This document shows, piece after piece, positions 1 through 9,943 of a DNA stretch of 64,000 bases. The notes under the pieces were generated by a model. The model did not search any database. It had not been told where the DNA came from and saw nothing but the letters and a program-made list of their open reading frames with translations. How positions within the stretch are numbered: the first letter of the stretch is position 1; the number at the start of each line of letters is the position of its first letter. The DNA is taken from the NCBI GenBank assembly GCA_049647585.1, contig JBARXY010000004.1, forward strand, positions 272,790-336,789, given 5' to 3'. This DNA comes from JAGQSZ01 sp049647585. GTDB lineage: Bacteria; Actinomycetota; Acidimicrobiia; Acidimicrobiales; Microtrichaceae. The translations under genes were made by a program, and so were the position numbers.

Positions 1-31
1 CGTAAGGGGTCCGCAGACACGTAATCGGTTC

Positions 32-76
32 AAGTGTGATTGGAATGGTCGCTATTCGACCACTCCAACCATACTT
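32..76. repeat. Dispersed hairpin repeat, copy 1
   Basis: An inverted repeat with arms 32-51 and 57-76 around a 5-nt loop. About 18 of 20 positions pair, one of them a wobble. The core arm AATGGTCG / CGACCACT and the flanks closely match a second hairpin at 29101-29147. There is no T-tract, so it does not look like a simple intrinsic terminator. It lies about 120 bp before the first acyl-CoA ligase gene. It could be a REP-like dispersed element or a processed RNA structure. Confidence 0.75.
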
Positions 77-195
77 CTCTACTTCGTTACCCTCGCCCGC
101 GAGGATCTGCCGGGTAGGAGCCGTTCTCGGGACCGTCGGCTCGCACCGGATCGTGCGAACAGGAACCGCCGCAGAATCTGCCCTAGTTTCACGAC

Positions 196-1821
196 GTGAG
201 TTACAACATCGCAGACCTCTACGAGCACACAGCTGACGTCGTTCCGGACCGGATCGCGATTGTCGACGGCGAAACCCGCCTCACCTACCGGGAGTTCGAC
301 GAGCGAGGTAACCAGATCGGCCACTACCTCGCCGAACAGGGTGTCGGTCCGAACGACCACGTCGGGATCTATGCCCAGAACTCGCATCAATGGCTCGAGG
401 CGATGTTGGGTTGTCTCAAGATCCGAGCAGTGCCGATCAACATCAACTACCGCTATGTCGAGGAAGAACTCTCCTACCTGATCTCCAATGCCGAATTGGT
501 CGCCTGCGTATTCGACCGTGAGTACGCCACCCGGCTCGCAGCGGTGGCCGATCGGTCACCGAAGCTAAAGACGTTCATCCATATCGAGGATGGCTCCGAC
601 GCCGATGTCGACAAGCTTGGTTCTGTCTTGTTCGAGGACGCTGTCAACGCCTCGTCGAAGGAACGGAACTTCCCCGAGCGGTCAAACGACGACATCTACG
701 TCATCTACACCGGCGGAACAACCGGCATGCCCAAGGGCGTCATGTGGCGCAGCGAGGACATCTACTTCGCCCTGGGCCAAGGTATCGACGCCCTGACCGG
801 CGAGAGGGTCAGCAGCGAATTCCACAAGGCCGAGCAGGCCGCGGCAAGCCCCACTCCCCTGATCTTCTGTGTGATCCCACCCCTGATGCACGGCGCCGCT
901 CAGATCGCCACGCTCAGCCAGTTGTTCATCGGTTCCACCCTGGTGATGATCCGGAAGTTCAAGGCCGAAGAGGTCTGGGACACATTCGCCGCCGAGGGAG
1001 TCAACTCGGTGATCATCACAGGTGACGCGATGGCCAGTCCGATGATTGACGCCCTCGACAAGAATCCTGACCGTTGGGATCTGTCGGCTCTCATCTCGCT
1101 GTCCTCGAGCGCGGCCCTGTTCTCACAGTCCCTCAAGGACCGTTACCTCGAATACTTCCCGAATCTGATCATCACCGATTCGATCGGCTCCACCGAATCA
1201 GGCTTCAACGGCATCACCTACGCGACAAAGGGCGAACAGGCGGCCGCTGGCGGTCCAACGGTGAACGCCGGACAAGATGTCGTGGTGCTCGATGATGACC
1301 TCAACATCATTCCCGAGGGCGACGAGCGGATCGGTCGACTGGGCCGCGGCGGCAACATCCCGATTGGATATTTCAACGACCCGGTAAAGACCGCAGAAAA
1401 CTTCGTGATTGCGGCCGACGGCAAGCGTTACGCCGTTTCGGGCGACTCGGCGCGGTGGGCCGGAATGGGTCGAATGACGATGCTCGGTCGAGGTTCTGTG
1501 TCGATCAACTCCGGTGGAGAGAAGATCTTCCCCGAGGAGGTCGAGCAGGCCTTGAAGGCCCATCCAGCGGTAGTCGACTGCACAGTCGTTGGGGTCAAGG
1601 ACGAGCGCTGGGGCCAGCGGGTTGCCGCAATCGTCCAATACCGCGACGACTCCAGGGCGAGTCTTGAAGAACTGGCCGACCACAGCCGTGGATTCATCGC
1701 CGGCTACAAGGTCCCCCGCGAACTCCATGTGGTCGACGAGATCGTGCGCTCCCCATCGGGCAAGCCCGATTATCGCTGGGCCAAGGAACTTGCAGAGTCG
1801 GGCGAAGCCAAGATCAGCTGA
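196..1821 (+). CDS. Acyl-CoA synthetase (FadD-like, AMP-forming)
   Basis: A 541-aa ANL-superfamily enzyme. It should activate a carboxylic acid to an acyl-adenylate and then an acyl-CoA in the cytosol. The phosphate-binding loop YTGGTTGMPKG lies near residues 171-181. GSTESG follows in the middle, and the C-terminal domain carries INSGGEKIFPEEVE and PSGKPDYRW with the catalytic lysine. The usual FRTGD adenine motif reads YAVSGD, as in the homologue at 5372-7015. The GTG start is supported by alignment of the first residues (SYNIADLYE) with that homologue; no clear ribosome site is visible, so it may be leaderless. The acid substrate cannot be read from sequence. Family is certain. Confidence 0.93.
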   Translation: MSYNIADLYEHTADVVPDRIAIVDGETRLTYREFDERGNQIGHYLAEQGVGPNDHVGIYAQNSHQWLEAMLGCLKIRAVPININYRYVEEELSYLISNAELVACVFDREYATRLAAVADRSPKLKTFIHIEDGSDADVDKLGSVLFEDAVNASSKERNFPERSNDDIYVIYTGGTTGMPKGVMWRSEDIYFALGQGIDALTGERVSSEFHKAEQAAASPTPLIFCVIPPLMHGAAQIATLSQLFIGSTLVMIRKFKAEEVWDTFAAEGVNSVIITGDAMASPMIDALDKNPDRWDLSALISLSSSAALFSQSLKDRYLEYFPNLIITDSIGSTESGFNGITYATKGEQAAAGGPTVNAGQDVVVLDDDLNIIPEGDERIGRLGRGGNIPIGYFNDPVKTAENFVIAADGKRYAVSGDSARWAGMGRMTMLGRGSVSINSGGEKIFPEEVEQALKAHPAVVDCTVVGVKDERWGQRVAAIVQYRDDSRASLEELADHSRGFIAGYKVPRELHVVDEIVRSPSGKPDYRWAKELAESGEAKIS

Positions 1822-1855
1822 TCTAGGACCGCCGTCAGGATCGGTCTGGTCCGAC

Positions 1856-2629
1856 TCAGGTGAATGCCAGATGGACCGAGAGGACCACCAGGACCACCGC
1901 CGACACAGTCCCCATTCGGGCCAGCGTCATTTCGCTGCAGGTACGCCTGAGAACCGAGCCTGTGAGGACGTATCCCCCGTGCGCTATCAGGGATGACAGC
2001 GTCATTCCGGCCGCCCAGCCCACTGTGCCGACGCCGGGTCCCCCGGCGATGACTACTGCCGACATCAAGACTATGGTCATCGGGTTCATGAGCGTCAGAC
2101 CGTAGAAGGCCGCGGCGAGTCGTGCACCGCCGAGATGTGCGAAGAGTCCCTGACCCGAACCGGCGGTGTTGCTCACGGTCGAGGCTCCGGCGCGCAGCGC
2201 GGTGGCGGTTCCCCGGGACTGGGGACATTCTGGGTCAATTGAGTTCTGGGCGGGCGGGACTTCCGTCCGCCACGGTCGTTCGGGTTCAAGTGCGTCGAGC
2301 ATTTCCTGGTCCGGCCCACCGTTCCTCAGCGCGGCGACCTCGCTGCGCGAATCGCTGGCCATCCGCCACGCCATCCAGATGAGCACCGCGATTCCGACGG
2401 CTCGCAGTACCGGTGCGATCGGAGTGAGTGCAGCCACCAGGGCGGTGCCTGCCACAGCGGCCAGACTCGAATAGGTCATGTCTGCTGAGGCAACGCCCAA
2501 TGCGCCCGGAAGGGCTGTACGGACCCCACGGTCCATGCCCTGGTTCAGCAGGAGGATTGAGATAGGTCCCAGCGTGACCATGATCGGCAAACCGATCACG
2601 AGTCCACTCGAGACATCGGAGATGAACAT
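1856..2629 (-). CDS. LysE/RhtB-family amino-acid exporter-like membrane protein
   Basis: A 257-aa integral membrane protein. It starts with a LysE-type first helix (GLVIGLPIMVTLGPISILLLN) and a second and third helix, and ends with helices containing LMNPMTIVLMSAVV, where the NP pair is typical of LysE/RhtB. A hydrophilic insert of about 65 residues (roughly 97-165) between the halves is longer than usual for this roughly 200-residue family. It is divergent from an Lrp/AsnC-type regulator, a classical arrangement in which the regulator senses an amino acid and controls the exporter. Exporter function is inferred from family; the substrate is unknown. Confidence 0.82.
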   Translation of the reverse strand: MFISDVSSGLVIGLPIMVTLGPISILLLNQGMDRGVRTALPGALGVASADMTYSSLAAVAGTALVAALTPIAPVLRAVGIAVLIWMAWRMASDSRSEVAALRNGGPDQEMLDALEPERPWRTEVPPAQNSIDPECPQSRGTATALRAGASTVSNTAGSGQGLFAHLGGARLAAAFYGLTLMNPMTIVLMSAVVIAGGPGVGTVGWAAGMTLSSLIAHGGYVLTGSVLRRTCSEMTLARMGTVSAVVLVVLSVHLAFT

Positions 2630-2696
2630 GGACCGAGTATGTCAATGATCCCGGCGACGTTTAGAGGGTGCAAGCTTGGAAGTAGCATCTCTGACC

Positions 2697-3143
2697 ATGG
2701 AAACACCGGCACTAGACGTACTTGACCGAGGAATCCTCGCCGAGCTCGCGAAGGACGGTCGTCTGAGCTGGCGTGAACTCGGATTACGAGTCGGGCTGGG
2801 ACCTACCGCGACAGCCGACCGTGTCCGCAGACTTGAGCAGATCGGCGTCATACGCAGCTACAGGGCCGAGATCGATATCTCTGCTCTCGGAATGGGACTG
2901 CGTGCCATCGCCGAACTGAGGCTGGCACCAGAGACCAATTACCAGCTCTTCGAAGCGACTCTCTACGACACCCCCGAAGTTCTCTCCATGTTCCATGTGA
3001 CCGGCGATGTCGACTACGTGCTTCTACTCGCGTGTCCCGACGTTGCCTCTCTCGATCGCCTGTTGGGCAGCTGGCGCGAGAGAGGCGGAGCGATCGAAAG
3101 CTCCACCAGAATCATCCTGCGCGAGGTGGACCTGTACGGCTGA
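2697..3143 (+). CDS. Lrp/AsnC-family transcriptional regulator
   Basis: About 148 aa from the ATG. The N-terminal helix-turn-helix (LDRGILAELAKDGRLSWREL, then TATADRVRRLEQIGVI) is followed by an Lrp-type ligand-binding (RAM) domain with the conserved G-x-x-D-Y segment (VTGDVDYVLLLACPD). An in-frame TTG at 2676 with AGAGGG seven bases upstream is a credible alternative start that adds seven residues. It is divergent from the LysE-type gene and probably controls it. Ligand unknown. Confidence 0.88.
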   Translation: METPALDVLDRGILAELAKDGRLSWRELGLRVGLGPTATADRVRRLEQIGVIRSYRAEIDISALGMGLRAIAELRLAPETNYQLFEATLYDTPEVLSMFHVTGDVDYVLLLACPDVASLDRLLGSWRERGGAIESSTRIILREVDLYG

Positions 3144-3217
3144 GCCGAACTGCTCAGCAGAGATGGAGGAGGTCCTGAGGTGGGTCTCAAGGCGCAGAGC
3201 TGCCTCCCACCAGACCC

Positions 3218-5314
3218 TCAGCCGAGGAACTCCTCGAGGCGTGACTGGGCCCTTTCCCATTCGGCCAGCAAACGGTCCGCCGACTTCTTGGCGCTGTCCA
3301 GGGCCTCGGCAAGTTCCCTGACCTTGTCGTGGTCATCATAAATTGCGGGGTCGGCCAATTGCGCCGAGGCGGACGAGGCCTCTGCCTCGGCCTTCTGGAT
3401 CTGACGCTCCAGCTTCTTGACCGTCGCCTTGAGATCCTTGGAAGCCTTCTGACGTTGTTGGCGTTCCTCAGCGCTTAGACGACGTGCCTCGGTCTTGTTG
3501 GGGCGTCGGCCACCGCCGGATCCAGATCCGGTCGGTCCAGTGCCAGTGGATCCCGACCCGCCCGATCCCGTCGCTCCCGATCCCGACCCGCCCGATCCCG
3601 ACCCGCCCGATCCCGACGCAGTCTTGTTTCGCGCCCCGGACACCGAACCGCTCGACGATGCGCTGCGAGGACTCGCCGAACCGGCGGAGGCCGTCGAACC
3701 CCTCGGTGCGAGCACGTCCTCGTCCACCCCCGGGTGGAAGATGACCCTGCCGTCGCGAACCTCGAGCAGCGAGTCCGCGACCGAACGGATCAGATAGCGA
3801 TCGTGTGTGACCAACAGAACCGTCCCCGGATAGGCCACGAGAGCATCCTCGAGGACATCGCAGCTCGGAAGATCCAGATGGTTGGTCGGCTCGTCGAGAA
3901 TCAACAGGTTCACCGGATTGACCATCGTCCGGGCCAGGGCCAGCCGGGTCCGCTCACCACCGGAAAGGTCCCCGACCCGACGTTCGGCAGCCTCGCCCGA
4001 GAATCCGAAACTGCCCAGAATCGTCCGGAGGTTCCTCCCGTGGTCGTCACCGACCGCGGAGCGGAACTCCTCGAGGACAGTCGCCTCGAAGCGCAGCGAC
4101 TCGACCTGATGCTGGGCGAACTCGGCGACGTCAACGTTGTTGCCGACGCTCACTTCGCCCTTCATCACAGGTAGTTCGCCGAGCAACATTCTTAGCAGGG
4201 TGGTCTTACCGGCCCCATTGGGTCCGATCAGCGCAATCTTCTGACCACGCTCGACGACAAGGTCAATATCGCTGAGCACCGGCGTGGAGTCGAAGCCGAC
4301 GGTCGCGTCCTTCGCTTCGAGCACGACCCTGGCCGAGCGTTGGGGCTCAGGAAAGCCGAACTTGGCCACGAGCGCGCTCCGCTCCGGCGGCTGGAGCCTC
4401 TCCAGCTTCTCGAGAGCCTTGATCCGGCTCTGCACCTGGCGGGCTTTGGTCGCCTTGTAGCGGAACCGTTCGATGAACCGTTCGGTCGATTCAAGCCGCT
4501 TGGCCTGCGCCGCCGCAGCAGCTTCCGCAGCGGCGATGCGCTCCTCGCGCTGCACCACGAACTCGGCGAACCCGCCGACGTATTCGATCGAGCGACGGTT
4601 GGACATCTCGACGACCCGCTCGGCCACGGCATCGAGAAAGTCACGATCGTGGCTCACGAACAGAATCGCGCCGGGCCAGGAAGCCAGGTGGTTCTCGAGC
4701 CACGAGACTGACTCGATGTCGAGGTGGTTGGTGGGTTCGTCGAGTACCAGCAGGTCCGGGGCCGAAAGCATGAGCCGCGCCAGCGCGACCCGCATCCGCC
4801 AGCCTCCGGAAAGGTCCTGCACGGCACGGTCGGCGTCACTCGACGAGAACCCCAGCCCCGCCAGGATCTGGCGTGCGTCGGCCTCGACGCTGTAGCCGCC
4901 GAGCGTCTCGAAGCGGTGCTGGGAGGATCCGTAGGAGTCGAGTGCCGCGGAATACGCCTCTGCGTCGGGTGTCGGACCGTCGGGCGCAGTGGCCGCGACC
5001 TCATCAAGCAGTCGACCCAGTTGGGCCTCAAGGTCGGTGACGTGGGCCGCACCACGCAGGACCTCTTCGATCACCGAACCATCGATCTGTTCGGTGAGTT
5101 CCTGGGGCAGATAGCCGATGCGGGTTCCCTTGCCGATGTGAACCTCGCCTGCGTCGGCCTGTTGGGCACCGGTGATGATCTCGAGCAGGGTCGTCTTGCC
5201 GACCCCGTTCGCTCCGACAAGAGCGACGCGGCGGCCTGGCATCAACTTGAAGGTCACACCTTCAAAGAGGGTGCGACCCCCGAAGGCTTTCGAGAGTCCA
5301 GAGACGGTGATCAT
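3218..5314 (-). CDS. ABC-F family ATP-binding protein with Gly/Ser repeat linker
   Basis: A 698-aa protein with two ABC ATPase domains and no membrane segments. The Walker A motifs are GANGVGKTT (about residue 34) and GPNGAGKTT (about 361). The signatures are LSGGWRMRVALARL and LSGGERTRLALART, and each domain has a DEPTNHLD box. The basic inter-domain linker (ERFRYKATKARQVQSRIKAL) is the ribosome-interacting region of ABC-F proteins. After the second domain comes a Gly/Ser/Thr tract encoded by short tandem repeats near 3520-3620. The C-terminal helical coiled coil (RQQRQKASKDLKATVKKLER) is typical of Uup/EttA-like proteins. It probably acts on stalled ribosomes. The low-complexity tract is unusual. 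Confidence 0.93.
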   Translation of the reverse strand: MITVSGLSKAFGGRTLFEGVTFKLMPGRRVALVGANGVGKTTLLEIITGAQQADAGEVHIGKGTRIGYLPQELTEQIDGSVIEEVLRGAAHVTDLEAQLGRLLDEVAATAPDGPTPDAEAYSAALDSYGSSQHRFETLGGYSVEADARQILAGLGFSSSDADRAVQDLSGGWRMRVALARLMLSAPDLLVLDEPTNHLDIESVSWLENHLASWPGAILFVSHDRDFLDAVAERVVEMSNRRSIEYVGGFAEFVVQREERIAAAEAAAAAQAKRLESTERFIERFRYKATKARQVQSRIKALEKLERLQPPERSALVAKFGFPEPQRSARVVLEAKDATVGFDSTPVLSDIDLVVERGQKIALIGPNGAGKTTLLRMLLGELPVMKGEVSVGNNVDVAEFAQHQVESLRFEATVLEEFRSAVGDDHGRNLRTILGSFGFSGEAAERRVGDLSGGERTRLALARTMVNPVNLLILDEPTNHLDLPSCDVLEDALVAYPGTVLLVTHDRYLIRSVADSLLEVRDGRVIFHPGVDEDVLAPRGSTASAGSASPRSASSSGSVSGARNKTASGSGGSGSGGSGSGATGSGGSGSTGTGPTGSGSGGGRRPNKTEARRLSAEERQQRQKASKDLKATVKKLERQIQKAEAEASSASAQLADPAIYDDHDKVRELAEALDSAKKSADRLLAEWERAQSRLEEFLG

Positions 5315-5371
5315 CGGCCCGGCAGGCTACCGGTCGCGGCGCCACGTCAGGCCATCGGCACCTGACACCGC

Positions 5372-7015
5372 TCAGGAGAGCGCGCCCTCGGCGGCCTGCA
5401 GTGCCGTCTGGCTCGCCCAGCGGTAGTCGGCCTTGCCGGATGGCGAACGTTGGATCGAGTCGACGATCACCAACGCCCTGGGAATCTTGTATCCCGCCAA
5501 GTGACCTCGGAGGTGCACATCGAGATCTTCGAGAGTGGGGACCTGACCCGACGAGGGTTGGACCACGGCAACTACTCGCTGTCCCCAACGTTCATCGGGC
5601 ACTCCGACCACAAGTGCGTCGTAGACACCCGGGTGAGACTTGAGCTGCGACTCGACCTCTTCGGGGTGGACCTTCTCGCCACCGGTGTTGATGGTGGTCG
5701 AGCCACGACCGAGCAGGATGATCGAGCCGTCTTCATCGACCATCCCGAGGTCACCCGAAACGACATATCGGATGCCATTGAGGCTGATGAAGGTCTCGGC
5801 GGTCTTCTCGGGTGCATTCAGATAGCGCATCGGCAGATAGCCGGAGTGCGCGACCCTGCCGATGGCGCCCGACCCCGGCTCGAGTGGCACACCTTCGGCG
5901 TCGAGGACCGTCGTACCCTTTTCCACGTTCTCGAAACGCACCTGGTCGCCAGCGGAGACTCCCGGCGAGAGTCGACGCGAGCCCTGGATACCAGTTTCGG
6001 ATGAGCCGAAACCATCGGTGAACATCGCGTCCGGAGCGAGTTCGCGGAGCTGGTCGAGAAGCGCTGGCGCCATTGGCGCCCCGCCGTTGGAGAGCGAGTA
6101 CATGCTCGACACGTCGAACGGGCCGCTCTCGTTCCAGGCGTCGATGAGTGGCCGCGCCATCGCGTCGCCCACCAGCGTCATGGCCGACACCTTCTCCTCG
6201 GCGACCGTCTGCCAGATCTTCACAGGATCGAAGGTGCCCGGGTGCAGAACGACCTTTGCCCCACAGAACAGCCACATGAACGACACCCACTGCGCAGCGG
6301 CGTGCATCAACGGCGCGAGCGCATAGAACACGAAGTCGAAATCGATGATTCGCTCGAGCGTCTCCTCGGGGGACGACACAGCTCCCGACATCCGCATCGG
6401 GTCGCCACCGCCCAGGCAGCCGAAGAAACAGTTGTTGTGGTCCCAGACCACACCCTTGGGCATCCCGGTTGTACCGCCGGTATAGAGCACGTAGATATCG
6501 TCGCCGCTGCGACCTTCTACGGACGGACGCTGCGGCGACGATGACGCCAAAGCCTCGTCATAGGAGACACCACCCGGTACGACCGACAGATCACGCTCCG
6601 AAGCGGCGGAACCGACTGCGAGGGTGTGTCGCAGCAGTGGCGTTTCGGGCGCAACCTCGGCGACCTTGTCGATGAACTCCGCGTTGCAGACGAGGACCTT
6701 CAGCCCGGAGTCCAACAGCAGGTAGCGGAGCTCTTCGGAGACGTAGCGGTAGTTGATGTTGACCGCCGCGGCGCGGACCTTGAAGCAGGCGATCAGTGTC
6801 TCGATGTATTCGGTGCTGTTGGTCAGGTAGCAGCCGACTAGGTCTCCGGGACCGACACCGCTCGCCAGTAGGTAGTTGGCCAGGCGGTTGGCACGCTCCT
6901 CGAGTTGAGCGAAAGTCAGCCTTCTCTCACCGCACACGAGCGCCTCGCGGTAGGCCACACGGTCCGAGATCGCTTCCCACTGGTCGGCGATGTTGTAGGT
7001 CAGTTGATCCCCCAT
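5372..7015 (-). CDS. Acyl-CoA synthetase (FadD-like, AMP-forming)
   Basis: A 547-aa ANL ligase, paralogous along its whole length to the gene at 196-1821 (same YNIADxxE start, NINYRYVxEEL, YTGGTTGMPKG near residue 178, INTGGEKVHPEEVE, RSPSGKADYRW). I chose the ATG at 7015 (MGDQLTYNIADQ) because it aligns with the paralogue; the upstream in-frame extension to 7081 is Arg-rich and not conserved. It is divergent from an amidohydrolase gene, suggesting a shared degradation pathway. The acid substrate is unknown. Confidence 0.93.
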   Translation of the reverse strand: MGDQLTYNIADQWEAISDRVAYREALVCGERRLTFAQLEERANRLANYLLASGVGPGDLVGCYLTNSTEYIETLIACFKVRAAAVNINYRYVSEELRYLLLDSGLKVLVCNAEFIDKVAEVAPETPLLRHTLAVGSAASERDLSVVPGGVSYDEALASSSPQRPSVEGRSGDDIYVLYTGGTTGMPKGVVWDHNNCFFGCLGGGDPMRMSGAVSSPEETLERIIDFDFVFYALAPLMHAAAQWVSFMWLFCGAKVVLHPGTFDPVKIWQTVAEEKVSAMTLVGDAMARPLIDAWNESGPFDVSSMYSLSNGGAPMAPALLDQLRELAPDAMFTDGFGSSETGIQGSRRLSPGVSAGDQVRFENVEKGTTVLDAEGVPLEPGSGAIGRVAHSGYLPMRYLNAPEKTAETFISLNGIRYVVSGDLGMVDEDGSIILLGRGSTTINTGGEKVHPEEVESQLKSHPGVYDALVVGVPDERWGQRVVAVVQPSSGQVPTLEDLDVHLRGHLAGYKIPRALVIVDSIQRSPSGKADYRWASQTALQAAEGALS

Positions 7016-7147
7016 AGATCCCGCTGACGATAGTCGGCTTGAACATCTGCGCCTTCCCGGGTCACGCTTTGGCTGGCTCACCTAGTAGGCCGAGCAACCG
7101 AATCTGGCCGGAGTCCGGCTGATCGACATACAGACACTGGAGTTCTC

Positions 7148-8020
7148 ATGGGCATGCCCAGCGACATTCGCATCATCGACACGATGATCGGCTTTCCCAG
7201 CGCCAACCGGGAAGACGTCTACAAGTTCTTGGCGCCGGCACTGCGGGACGCCGAGAGCAAGGACAGCTTCAAGATGCCCGCCGAGTACATGTTCAAGGAC
7301 ATCCCCCACGACCTCGAAGAGGGCGTCGATCCGGTGGCCGTCACCCTTGACAACATGAACCGTTACGGAGTGGCCCAGGGTCTGATCAACGTCGGCACCA
7401 CCGTGCGCGACGAGCCACGAAGGGCGATCAGGGACTTCCCCGACCGGTTCTTGGGCCTGGTTGACGTGGACCCCAGGCAGGGGATGGATGCGGTCCGCAA
7501 GATTCGGCAGTGCCACGAAGAGTTCGGGATCGTTGCGGTATCAAGCTTCCCATCGGGTTGCGAGACTGCGCTCAACTCAGCGCCGTACTACCCGATCTAT
7601 GCCACATGCGTTGAACTCGGACTGCCTGTCTTCCTGAACGTAGGTGTCCCGGGTCCCCGGGTGCCGATGGCTCCCCAGAGGGTCGAACTCCTAGACGAGG
7701 TCTGCTATTTCTTCCCGGAGCTGAAGATCGTCATGCGCCATGGGGCCGAGCCATGGACGGATCTGGCCGTGAAGTTGATGCTGAAGTGGCCCGGTCTGCA
7801 CTATTCGACCTCTGCTTTCGCACCCAAGTACTACCCGAAGGACATCATCGACTACGCGAACACCCGCGGCGCCGACAAGTTCATCTTCGGCGGTTACTTT
7901 CCGGCCGGACTGACGTACGAACGAATTGCCGCTGAGTTGCCGAATGTGCCGCTCAAGGACGAAGTTTGGCCCAAGTTCCTTAGGGGCAACGCGGCCAGGC
8001 TCTTCGGTCTCGATGACTGA
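7148..8020 (+). CDS. Amidohydrolase-family protein
   Basis: A 290-aa protein of the metal-dependent amidohydrolase_2 (TIM-barrel) superfamily, which includes decarboxylases and hydrolases acting on ring compounds. Family-like features are the N-terminal IRIIDTMIGFP strand, FLGLVDVDPRQGMDAV, the LGLPVFLNVGVPGPR strand, VMRHGAEPW and the C-terminal FLRGNAARLFGLDD, which closes most members. The first-strand D-x-H metal motif is not obvious (IDTMIG), so metal binding is uncertain. The ATG at 7148 lies just downstream of a divergent promoter shared with an acyl-CoA ligase. Specific reaction unknown. Confidence 0.85.
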   Translation: MGMPSDIRIIDTMIGFPSANREDVYKFLAPALRDAESKDSFKMPAEYMFKDIPHDLEEGVDPVAVTLDNMNRYGVAQGLINVGTTVRDEPRRAIRDFPDRFLGLVDVDPRQGMDAVRKIRQCHEEFGIVAVSSFPSGCETALNSAPYYPIYATCVELGLPVFLNVGVPGPRVPMAPQRVELLDEVCYFFPELKIVMRHGAEPWTDLAVKLMLKWPGLHYSTSAFAPKYYPKDIIDYANTRGADKFIFGGYFPAGLTYERIAAELPNVPLKDEVWPKFLRGNAARLFGLDD

Positions 8021-8112
8021 GCTCCAGCGGGCGCTGCGATCCATATAGTTCGATCGACCTAAATCTCCGCGCATGGATCCAGCTGACCCCGGTTCTTGAC
8101 GATGAGACACCA

Positions 8113-9843
8113 ATGGGAGTCTCCAGGGGTTCGAGGACTAGCTGCCGGGCGTGCCGACCGGCGGATTCTGCCGATCGAGCGCGCCCTGGCCACCCCTCGC
8201 GGCTGGGTCCCCGCTCCCGCGTGGGAGTTACAGCGATCCTTCTGAGCCTTGCGGTCGTCGCCTGCACCGCTGCCCCTCCGAGCGTTCCTCCCACCGGCGG
8301 GTCCACCCCGAAAACCCGCATTCCACCGGCGCCAGCATCGGGTTCAACGCCGAACCAGACCACCTGCGGGGCCACATCGGGCGGAACGAGCTCATCCGAC
8401 TTCAGCGACTCCATTGGATCCGCCTCCTCAGATCTTGTCGGAGCAGGCTTCAACACCGCCGGAATTGTCCGAATGGGACAAGGCCTGACCGGCACCATCC
8501 CGCCGGGCCGTGGTTCGGCCGGGCCTCCGAATGACACGCCTCGGGGCAATGGACCACCCGGAAACGGAACGCCGGGTGGCGGTCCACCCGCACCACCCAG
8601 AGCACTTACCGCAAGCGAAGCGGTCGATCGCGCGATGGAGGCCGCCAACCATTCCCGCAAGGACCAGATCGCCTCAGGTGCCGACCGACCACTCCCGGTC
8701 GCAATCACGAGCATCGATGAGTCGGGCAGACCTCAGATCCGCCAAGTCTCGGGAGCCGACTACAACACCACCGCAGCCGCCGCTGTCAGCACTGTTGAAC
8801 AGAGTCTCCTTGCGGGTGAGTCCGTCATCAACGTCGAGGCCGACCAAATCGTGACCAGCGACGACCTGTCCGAGCCGCGCGCTGCATGGTTCAACCCACT
8901 CGCACTGCTCGATCCTGCCACGCGCACGTCGATCGTGAATTCACCCTCGACCGAGGCAACGTTGACCGAGGAAGCGGCGACTGACCCGGGTCGTAAGAAC
9001 CAATGGGCGCTCGATCAGTTTCGGTTCGAGGACGCCTCGCAGGCGGTTAGCGGCGAGGAGAACCTGCTGGTGTCTGTCGTCGACTCGGGGATCGATGTCG
9101 ATCATCCGGATCTCGCTGGCGTTGTGGTCGCATCCCACAACTTCACCCAGGAAGCGCTCACTACACCCGGTGCCCATGGAACCCATGTGGCGGGAATAAT
9201 CGCAGCAGTTGCACAGAACGGGATGGGCGGTCGGGGCGCCACCCCCGATGTCCGACTGATGAATGCAAAGGCCCTGGACAGTACGGGCAGCGGATACATG
9301 TCCGACGCGGCGGATGCCGTCATCTGGTCCGTCGACAATGGCGCGAGCGTCGTCAATCTCTCCCTTGCCGGCGATCGGTCAAGCACAGCCATGGATGCGG
9401 CCCTTGCGTACGCCGAGGACTCCGGCACCGTGGTCGTAGCGGCAGCCGGCAATGATGGCGTTGCCCAAAAGCGAGATGGAGCCGCGGCAGGTCAGCTGTA
9501 CTCCTGGCCTGCAGCGGATCCGCGCACGATTGCCGTGGCCGCGCTCGACGAGTCTGGTTCCGTTTCGGGCTTCTCGACCTGCGCCCCATACGTGGATGTT
9601 GCCGCTCCCGGCGGCCTGATCTACTCGACATACCCCGCGAACAGGTACGTGTACATGAGCGGAACCTCGATGGCGACGCCCTACGTGTCGTCCTTGGCAG
9701 TCCTGACCATGGCCACGGAGCCGACTGCCACCGCTTCCCAGATCCGCTCGCGGATCACGTCCCAGGCGACCGACATTGGGGCACCAGGCCGTGATGGTTC
9801 GTCGGGGTGGGGGAAAGTGAACTTGGCATCTCTCACCCACTAG
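8113..9843 (+). CDS. Subtilisin-like (S8) serine protease, predicted lipoprotein
   Basis: A 576-aa protein. After a basic N-terminus of about 37 residues comes a hydrophobic stretch ending in LAVVAC, a plausible lipobox, so export and lipid anchoring are likely. A Pro/Gly/Ser-rich linker and a propeptide-like region (to about 300) precede the protease domain. The catalytic triad is visible: Asp324 in VVDSGIDVDHPD, His355 in HGTHVAG and Ser519 in GTSMATPY, with the oxyanion Asn in AAAGNDG. The start could instead be nearer the signal peptide, for example the GTG at 8221. The next gene on the same strand encodes a WXG100-like protein, which makes a mycosin-like role possible but unproven. Confidence 0.92.
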   Translation: MGVSRGSRTSCRACRPADSADRARPGHPSRLGPRSRVGVTAILLSLAVVACTAAPPSVPPTGGSTPKTRIPPAPASGSTPNQTTCGATSGGTSSSDFSDSIGSASSDLVGAGFNTAGIVRMGQGLTGTIPPGRGSAGPPNDTPRGNGPPGNGTPGGGPPAPPRALTASEAVDRAMEAANHSRKDQIASGADRPLPVAITSIDESGRPQIRQVSGADYNTTAAAAVSTVEQSLLAGESVINVEADQIVTSDDLSEPRAAWFNPLALLDPATRTSIVNSPSTEATLTEEAATDPGRKNQWALDQFRFEDASQAVSGEENLLVSVVDSGIDVDHPDLAGVVVASHNFTQEALTTPGAHGTHVAGIIAAVAQNGMGGRGATPDVRLMNAKALDSTGSGYMSDAADAVIWSVDNGASVVNLSLAGDRSSTAMDAALAYAEDSGTVVVAAAGNDGVAQKRDGAAAGQLYSWPAADPRTIAVAALDESGSVSGFSTCAPYVDVAAPGGLIYSTYPANRYVYMSGTSMATPYVSSLAVLTMATEPTATASQIRSRITSQATDIGAPGRDGSSGWGKVNLASLTH

Positions 9844-9943
9844 GGGCGCCGGGCTCACGCTCCAGAGCTGTTCATCGGCTAGCGGGAGTCACCTGTTGAT
9901 CCTGACCGGCGCGGCCGGGTAGTGATACCCGCTGACCCGACTG